26,137 bases of DNA from Alectoria sarmentosa (lineage: Eukaryota > Ascomycota > Lecanoromycetes > Lecanorales > Parmeliaceae), in NCBI GenBank assembly GCA_009733775.1, contig WOGZ01000414.1, positions 1-26,137 on the forward strand, written 5' to 3'. The notes under the pieces were generated by a model. The model was not told the DNA's origin. It saw nothing but the letters and a program-made list of their open reading frames with translations, and ran no database searches. The translations under genes were made by a program, and so were the position numbers. Positions within the stretch are counted from its first letter, which is position 1. Each line of letters opens with the position of its first letter. Shown here piece after piece: positions 21,041 to 26,137 of this stretch.

Positions 21041-21177
21041 TATTAAAATATAAAATAAGACATTTAATTATATTGCTTTAAAAGTGTTACGAAAAAAAAA
21101 GCGATTTATATACGGGCGCATTAATTAAAGCGTATGTGATCGTTAAAACTTAACGTCACGTGACCCGAATTTCAATA
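21041..21177 (-). repeat. Element C 5' LTR (right copy, 137 bp)
   Basis: The better preserved half of this copy includes the perfect 10-bp palindrome GTCACGTGAC (21155-21164) and CCCGAATTTC. The minus strand carries a TATA-like TATATAAAT at 21104-21112. It is followed by the target duplication ACGTG. Confidence 0.85.
21155..21164. promoter_or_regulatory. CACGTG palindrome in element C LTR
   Basis: GTCACGTGAC is a perfect palindrome around the E-box/G-box core bound by bHLH-type factors such as the fungal Cbf1 class. It lies about 43 bp upstream of the LTR TATA-like site on the minus strand, a suitable place for an upstream element. The function is inferred from the motif only. Confidence 0.4.
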
Positions 21178-21182
21178 ACGTG

Positions 21183-22536
21183 CTTAAATAAAAATTTGAT
21201 TTCGTAAACATTTAAATTCAAAAATTAATTAAAAAAGAAATCGTTAATAATTTTGTTGAAAAAAAAATTAAAAAATGTTGAAATGTTACGATGCTAAAAG
21301 TGTTAAAAATATCGAGTATTCATTTTATCAAAATATTTATTTTATTTATTAATTATACTTATTTAATAAGTATTTTGTTAAACGCATAACTTAATAAAAT
21401 TATATATAATTAATTTTATTAAAAAGAATTAATTAAGTTATATATTATTAAGAAATATTTATATTGCTTTTATAATATAAAAATAACATTTATACGATAT
21501 TAATTAATTATTTTGTACTTTAAAAACTCTTTCGTTATTTATCAATTTATTTTATAAAAGTTTATTGCAAACGCCCTTATTTAATTGCTTTAAAAGTCTT
21601 TTATTAACGTTTTATATTATTTATCTTAACAACTTGTTTACGTTAAGAAACTATTTATTTTAAATTAATAAATCACGTCGTTTTAATTAACGAAATTTAT
21701 GTTATATTTAAACGATTTATAATAATAATATATCTTCGTTTAATTTAAATTCGAATTCGAATTTTAATTCGAATCTCGATTATTAACAATTATGATAAAA
21801 TATTAATGTTATTATATAAAAAACTATTATTTAAATTTTATAACGTTTATAATTATTAATAAACTTGATAAATTTATTAAAAAATTTAAATTCATAAAAT
21901 TTCATTAACGAATTAAACATTTCAACGTTATTAAATTATGAAAATTTATTAAATTTTGATTATTTCGATTTTCACCTCGATAAATTTTACGAAAAAAACG
22001 AAATCGTTATAATAAACAAAAACATTTACTTTTATAATATTATTTTTTTCATTAAACGTTTATAAAATATTATTATCGTAAAAGACTTTTTAATAATTAA
22101 AATTAATTTTAATACGATTTTAAGAGATATAATTTTGCTATAATATATCTCGAAGTTATTTAATTTCGAGAAATTCGATTTATATATTAATAACGATATC
22201 GAAAAATAATATAAAATATTATTATATCGATTTAAAAAATTTATAAAAATAATATTTGTTTATTTCATTTCGAAAAAATGTATTTTAATAAATGTTTATA
22301 ATTAAATAAATTATTTAAATATACTTAAATAATCGATTATTATATTAAATTCGTTAATATAAATAATGTCGAAAATTAAATAATATTCGTTTATTAAAAT
22401 ATCGTCGTCGAATTACGTACTTTTATAAGTTTATTTTTTCTTATAATATTAATTTATTTATTTATTCAAATGTTTAAATTGAAAAAAAAAAAAAAATTTA
22501 AAATATTTTATTTAAGACTTTAAGATTTATTTTAAT
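21183..22536. other. Unassigned AT-rich DNA between elements C and E
   Basis: No gene or element boundary was recognised. A palindromic run built on TTCGAATTCGAA lies at about 21748-21775. TAAGACTTTAAG (22513-22524) next to the E insertion site recurs inside E at 23281-23292. Confidence 0.5.
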
Positions 22537-22541
22537 AGCGT

Positions 22542-22755
22542 TATTAAAAGAAAATGTAGTAAATATGCGTAATTAAACAATAATATATATAATATAATTA
22601 ATAGTTAATTTCTAAAAAAAACTCGATAAAAGTTTTTAAAAATAGTATATTAATAATAAAAAAACCTCGCTCGTTAATATTGCGTTATAATTTAATTTAA
22701 AAAATATATCTTCGCATTCAATCGAGCAACTTTTATAATAAATTAAGATTTAATA
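22542..22755. repeat. Element E left LTR (214 bp)
   Basis: Shares AAATATGCGTAATTAAACAA, ACTCGATAAAAGTTTTTAAA and CGCTCGTTAATATT with the right copy. Differences are mostly transitions, with a few transversions and small indels. Confidence 0.87.
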
Positions 22756-23893
22756 ATTACTTTTTTTTTAAATCACGTTCTCGTAAACGATAAATAAAAA
22801 TAACAATTTTATATTTATATTAAATAAAATTAAATATAATAATATATTATTCACATTAAATAATAATCGAAATATTAAATAAATCGTTATTTATATTAAA
22901 TAAGATTCGAAATATTATAACTCGTTATATTTAAATAATAATTAAAAATATTAAATATTAATTAAATAACTTAAAAATCGATCGTTCGAATTTTTTATTT
23001 ATAGAAAAACTCTTTGCAAAATCATAGTTAAGAGTAAATAAAACGTTTATATACTTATATTTACTTATTTTTTTATATTAATTTTATATAAATATTATAA
23101 ATTAAAAATAAAATATAGTTTAAATTAATATCGTTAAAATTATAAAAAATATCAAAAAAGAAAGCATTAATAACATTTTCGTTTACTTCGATATCTTTTT
23201 ATCTTAAATTATATAACTTTAACGCGATATAATTATTTATTATAAAATAATTATTTATATTAAAATATATATTCTTATTTTAAGACTTTAAGTTAATAGC
23301 GTAATAATATTAAAATTTAATTAACATCGTTCGATTCGATTTCTTTATTTTAGATTATGATTTTAATATAATATTATAAATATTACGATATTGTAACTAG
23401 TATTAAAATATATTTTTATTTCGAAATCGTATTATTATATTATATTAGCGTAATAATATTTATCGTTATTCGTAAATTAAATAATTATATTATTACTCGT
23501 ATAATTATTATAAGATTTTAAATTTCTAACACATATAATATTAATATTATATATAAATATAACTTATATTTATCGCTCGTAACTTCGCTGCAATTTCTTT
23601 ATCTCGTATTTTTATAAAATAATATTGTACGACGAATATTATAGTTTTTATTAAATTATACGTTTATTATCTCTTTTGTTCTTTAAACACGTTTCGAGTT
23701 AACAAAATTATCTTTTCAAAAAATGATAATAAATCGAGTAATTAATGTGAAATAATTAAGAAAATCGATAAATAAGCAATAACTATAATTATTATTAAAG
23801 AATTTTTTTTTAATGCGATATTATTTATTGCTAATCGAGTATATTTCTTTAATTATCGTATATAACGATAATGAAAGTTTAAAAAATCAAAAT
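22756..23893. other. Element E interior, no recognised gene
   Basis: 1.14 kb without a supported reading frame. It holds a degenerate tandem repeat at its left end and a second copy of TAAGACTTTAAG...TTAATAGCGT (23281-23302), otherwise found just outside the element. Confidence 0.5.
22805..22965. repeat. Degenerate minisatellite, period about 40 bp
   Basis: Roughly four diverged units built on TATATTAAATAA...CGAAATATTA...CGTTAT. The unit length varies, so only the general pattern is claimed. Confidence 0.5.
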
Positions 23894-24107
23894 TATTAAA
23901 AGAAAAAATAATAAATATGCGTAATTAAACAATAATATATATAAAATAATTAGTAACTAATTTTTAAAAAACTCGATAAAAGTTTTTAAAAAATAATATA
24001 TTAATAAAAGAAAATACTTCGCTCGTTAATATTACGTTATAATTTAATTTAAGAAATAAATCTTCGCATTTAATCGAGTAACTTTTATAATAAACTAAAA
24101 TTTAATA
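23894..24107. repeat. Element E right LTR (214 bp)
   Basis: Partner of the left LTR, slightly more decayed (for example CTTCGCATTTAATCGAGTAA against CTTCGCATTCAATCGAGCAA). It is followed by the target duplication AACGT. Confidence 0.87.
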
Positions 24108-24887
24108 AACGTGTTATTAAAAGTTTTTAATAAAATATAAAATAAAGTTAATAAAATGTTAATGATTAAAATTAACAATAAAATTACGAAAATTAATCGT
24201 TTAATTTCAATTTCTCTTATTTAAAATAATCTTTTAATTATTAATATAAATTTTACGATAAAAAATAATATATTTATAATAATTAATAATAAAAATTTTA
24301 ATCAAATCGATAACACGCTTCGCAAGACAATTTTGTTATAACATTTCAATTTTAAATCGCCGATTTTTTAAATATATTCGTTTCGACGTCGTCGAATTAA
24401 TTTAAATAATCAAATTCTTTTCTTTAAAATAAAAAGTTTTCAAAACGAAACGATCGCGATTATTAAAACAATAATAAGAAATATTTATAATAATTAAAAA
24501 ATATTTATCGTAATAAATTGTTATTTATTAAACAAATTATGAAAATTAAATTATTTATAATTAAATTAATTATGATAACGAAAATTAATTTAATAATTAA
24601 GTTTCAAATTATGAAAAATAAAAAACTTATCAAACGAAATTTATTGAAATAAAGTTTCAACGATGATTATGAAAAGAATTAATTTCAAAGAGTTAATATT
24701 AATTTCGTTAATAATTATATCGTTTATCGTAATTATATTACACTTTTTAATTCGAAATCGAAATTTTATAAACATTTAAAAAAAGATTATTTATTTAAGA
24801 TTATAAATAATATCGACGATTTTACGATTTTATTAAAGACTTTTATAATTTATAATTAAACGTTATTAAACGTTATAATTTTTATTA

Positions 24888-24993
24888 ACTTTTAATTATT
24901 AATTTTTAGTTATTAATTTTTAATTATTAATTTTTAATTATTAGTTTTTAATTTTTAATTTTTAATTTCTAATTTTTAATTTTTAATTATTAA
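24888..24993. repeat. TTTTTAATTATTAA tandem repeat
   Basis: A 14-bp unit (TTTTTAATTATTAA) and its 7-bp half (TTTTTAA) repeat over about 105 bp with only a few C or G interruptions. Probably a young low-complexity expansion. Confidence 0.8.
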
Positions 24994-25962
24994 TTTGAAA
25001 TTATCAAATTTAACGTTATTGATATATTGAATTTAAATATAAATTTTGCTTTTCGAAAATGAAATTATGTTTATATTAATATACGTTTATTAAATAATGT
25101 TATTAATGAAAAATTTAATATAAATATAAATTATAAAATTATTTTAATAAACAAGTTATAATAATTAACATTATTATTTTTTATTAAAATTCGAAAGATA
25201 ACGTTATTTCTTCGTATTAAGAATTTTGAATTAATAATATATAATATCGATAAATATATTTTGATTTCGATATAAATTTTTATCGTTAAAGATAATATTA
25301 AAGTTTTTTATCGCATTTATATAAAAGATTTACTTTATTAATAATTTAAAAATTTATAATTTATTAAGTAATAATATTATAAATTTTGAAAAGATTATAA
25401 TAAATGTGTCGTAAAATAAAACGTATATCGATAATTGCGAAATTATTATTATTATTATAAATTAATAACGAGAATTTTATTAAAAAAAATCATTTATATT
25501 AAAAAAGCTTTGATTATAATCTTTTATATTAATATTATAATATTAATTAACATTTCGAAAACATTGTTTGCAAAAAACTTCATTTTCGAATTTATAATAT
25601 AACGTGATTTTACGATATACGCTTATATAATAAATTCGAATATTATTAAAATATTTATCAAAAATGAAATTAATTATATTATATAAATTTTTAAAAGACT
25701 TCGCTTAAATATGTTATAAGAAATCGATTACGAAAACGTATTTTTCGTCGAATTTACGATTTTACTGAATAAAAATTTATTAAATAAAGATTTATTAAAA
25801 TCTTTCGCAAGCATTAATTGAATTAAGAAAATAATTACTTTTATTATAATAACATTAATATTTCTAATAAAAAATTTATCAACTTTTATTTATAACGTCG
25901 TCGTAAATTAAATAAATATCGTCAAAAAATTAAATTATTAAACGAAATTACAAGTCAGGGTT

Positions 25963-25979
25963 TATGAATTAAATTCATA
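25963..25979. repeat. 17-bp perfect inverted repeat
   Basis: TATGAATT-A-AATTCATA, preceded by GTCAGGGTT. It lies in a patch (about 25951-26030) richer in C and G than the surroundings. Confidence 0.6.
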
Positions 25980-26034
25980 ATACTTAAAAGCAAATAAAGG
26001 CGAAACGAACTTAAGGCTTAACGTCGATTCATCT

Positions 26035-26060
26035 TTTTTTTTTTTTGTTTTTTTTTTTTC
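26035..26060. repeat. Interrupted poly-T tract
   Basis: Two T runs (about 26035-26046 and 26048-26060) separated by one G. It could be the poly-A tail of a retroposed sequence on the minus strand or a plain homopolymer. Confidence 0.7.
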
Positions 26061-26084
26061 TCTTCGAATTGAAATCTTAAATTT

Positions 26085-26137
26085 ATTAATGCATTTAAAT
26101 TATAAATACATTAAAATTGTAAATGCATTAAATTTAT
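26085..26137. repeat. Short AT-rich repeat with ATGCATT cores
   Basis: Three related units of about 18 bp (AATGCATTTAAATTATAA, ATACATTAAAATTGTAA, ATGCATTAAATTTAT) reach the window end, so the array may continue. Confidence 0.6.

Larger units (their letters stand above)
8319..21177 (-). mobile_element. Element C: LTR retrotransposon split by nested element B
   Basis: Two direct repeats, 8319-8454 and 21041-21177, form an LTR pair with the same outer limits (TATTAAAATA ... AATA, decayed TG...CA). They are flanked by ACGTA (8314-8318) and ACGTG (21178-21182), a 5-bp target duplication differing by one transition. Removing nested B and its duplicated 5 bp leaves about 7.3 kb, a normal autonomous retrotransposon size. 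A purine-rich tract on the minus strand directly beside the left LTR makes that the 3' LTR, so the element points left. I could not identify RT or integrase in it with confidence; gypsy or copia remains open. Confidence 0.85.
22542..24107. mobile_element. Element E: short LTR element with 214-bp LTRs
   Basis: Direct repeats 22542-22755 and 23894-24107 are of equal length, both begin TATTAAAAG and end TTTAATA (decayed TG...CA). They are flanked by AGCGT (22537-22541) and AACGT (24108-24112), a 5-bp target duplication differing by one transition. The 1.14-kb interior has no recognised coding sequence, so E is non-autonomous or internally deleted. A purine tract on the minus strand beside the left LTR (AAAAAAAAAGTAAT) hints at a leftward orientation, but the inner side of the right LTR is also purine-rich. 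Confidence 0.85.
24113..26137. other. Unassigned AT-rich DNA at the right end
   Basis: No gene or LTR pair was recognised. It contains a TTTTTAA-type tandem repeat, a perfect palindrome and a less mutated patch next to T-tracts, described separately. Confidence 0.5.

Noticed and set aside
1..26137. Bacterial or mitochondrial origin suggested by the very low G+C
   Set aside because: No dense reading frames, ribosomal sites or tRNAs; instead there are LTR pairs with target duplications and a decayed gypsy pol, which fit fungal nuclear DNA.
1..26137. CRISPR array, rRNA or tRNA genes
   Set aside because: No regularly spaced repeats with unique spacers, and no tRNA or rRNA signature seen on either strand.

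Overview
The window is an extremely AT-rich block (about 17% G+C in the first 300 bases by hand count) with no intact gene. It consists of several decayed LTR retrotransposons, some nested in others, all scarred by C-to-T and G-to-A transitions. That signature, plus a Ty3/gypsy polyprotein relic and short LTRs, points to repeat-induced point mutation (RIP) in an AT-rich compartment of a filamentous ascomycete (Pezizomycotina). This assignment is inference; no host gene is present to fix the species. Heterochromatin such as a centromere, subtelomere or isochore would fit.

Layout. (D) 1-6714: a Ty3/gypsy element on the minus strand, cut by the left window edge. Reading right to left it has a probable 5' LTR (6565-6714), an unrecognised gag-like region, the segment before reverse transcriptase, reverse transcriptase, RNase H and the start of integrase. 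It is interrupted by (A) 2581-4468, a short LTR element with 160/169-bp LTRs and target duplication TTTAA. Unassigned AT-rich DNA fills 6715-8313. (C) 8319-21177 is a 12.9-kb interval bounded by 136/137-bp LTRs, with target duplication ACGTA/ACGTG. About 7.3 kb of it is its own; the rest is the nested element (B) 11180-16738, with 175/175-bp LTRs and target duplication GTATT/ATATT. B carries colinear internal repeats. After unassigned DNA, (E) 22542-24107 is a small element with 214/214-bp LTRs and target duplication AGCGT/AACGT. The right end (24113-26137) holds AT-rich tandem repeats and a less mutated patch beside long T-tracts.

Relations. D, C and B point the same way (minus strand), as judged from the pol reading frame or from a polypurine tract beside the left LTR. 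E may do so too; A is unresolved. C is older than B and D is older than A, because of nesting. LTR pairs differ mainly by transitions: all 17 differences I count between the B LTRs are transitions. B shares an unrecognised 49-residue module with D at a comparable place inside the 5' LTR, and B carries it twice while showing no recognisable pol. B may therefore be a pol-less partner of D-like elements. Cytosines survive mostly in CpG (17 of 23 C in the first 300 bases), so the mutator has largely spared CpG.
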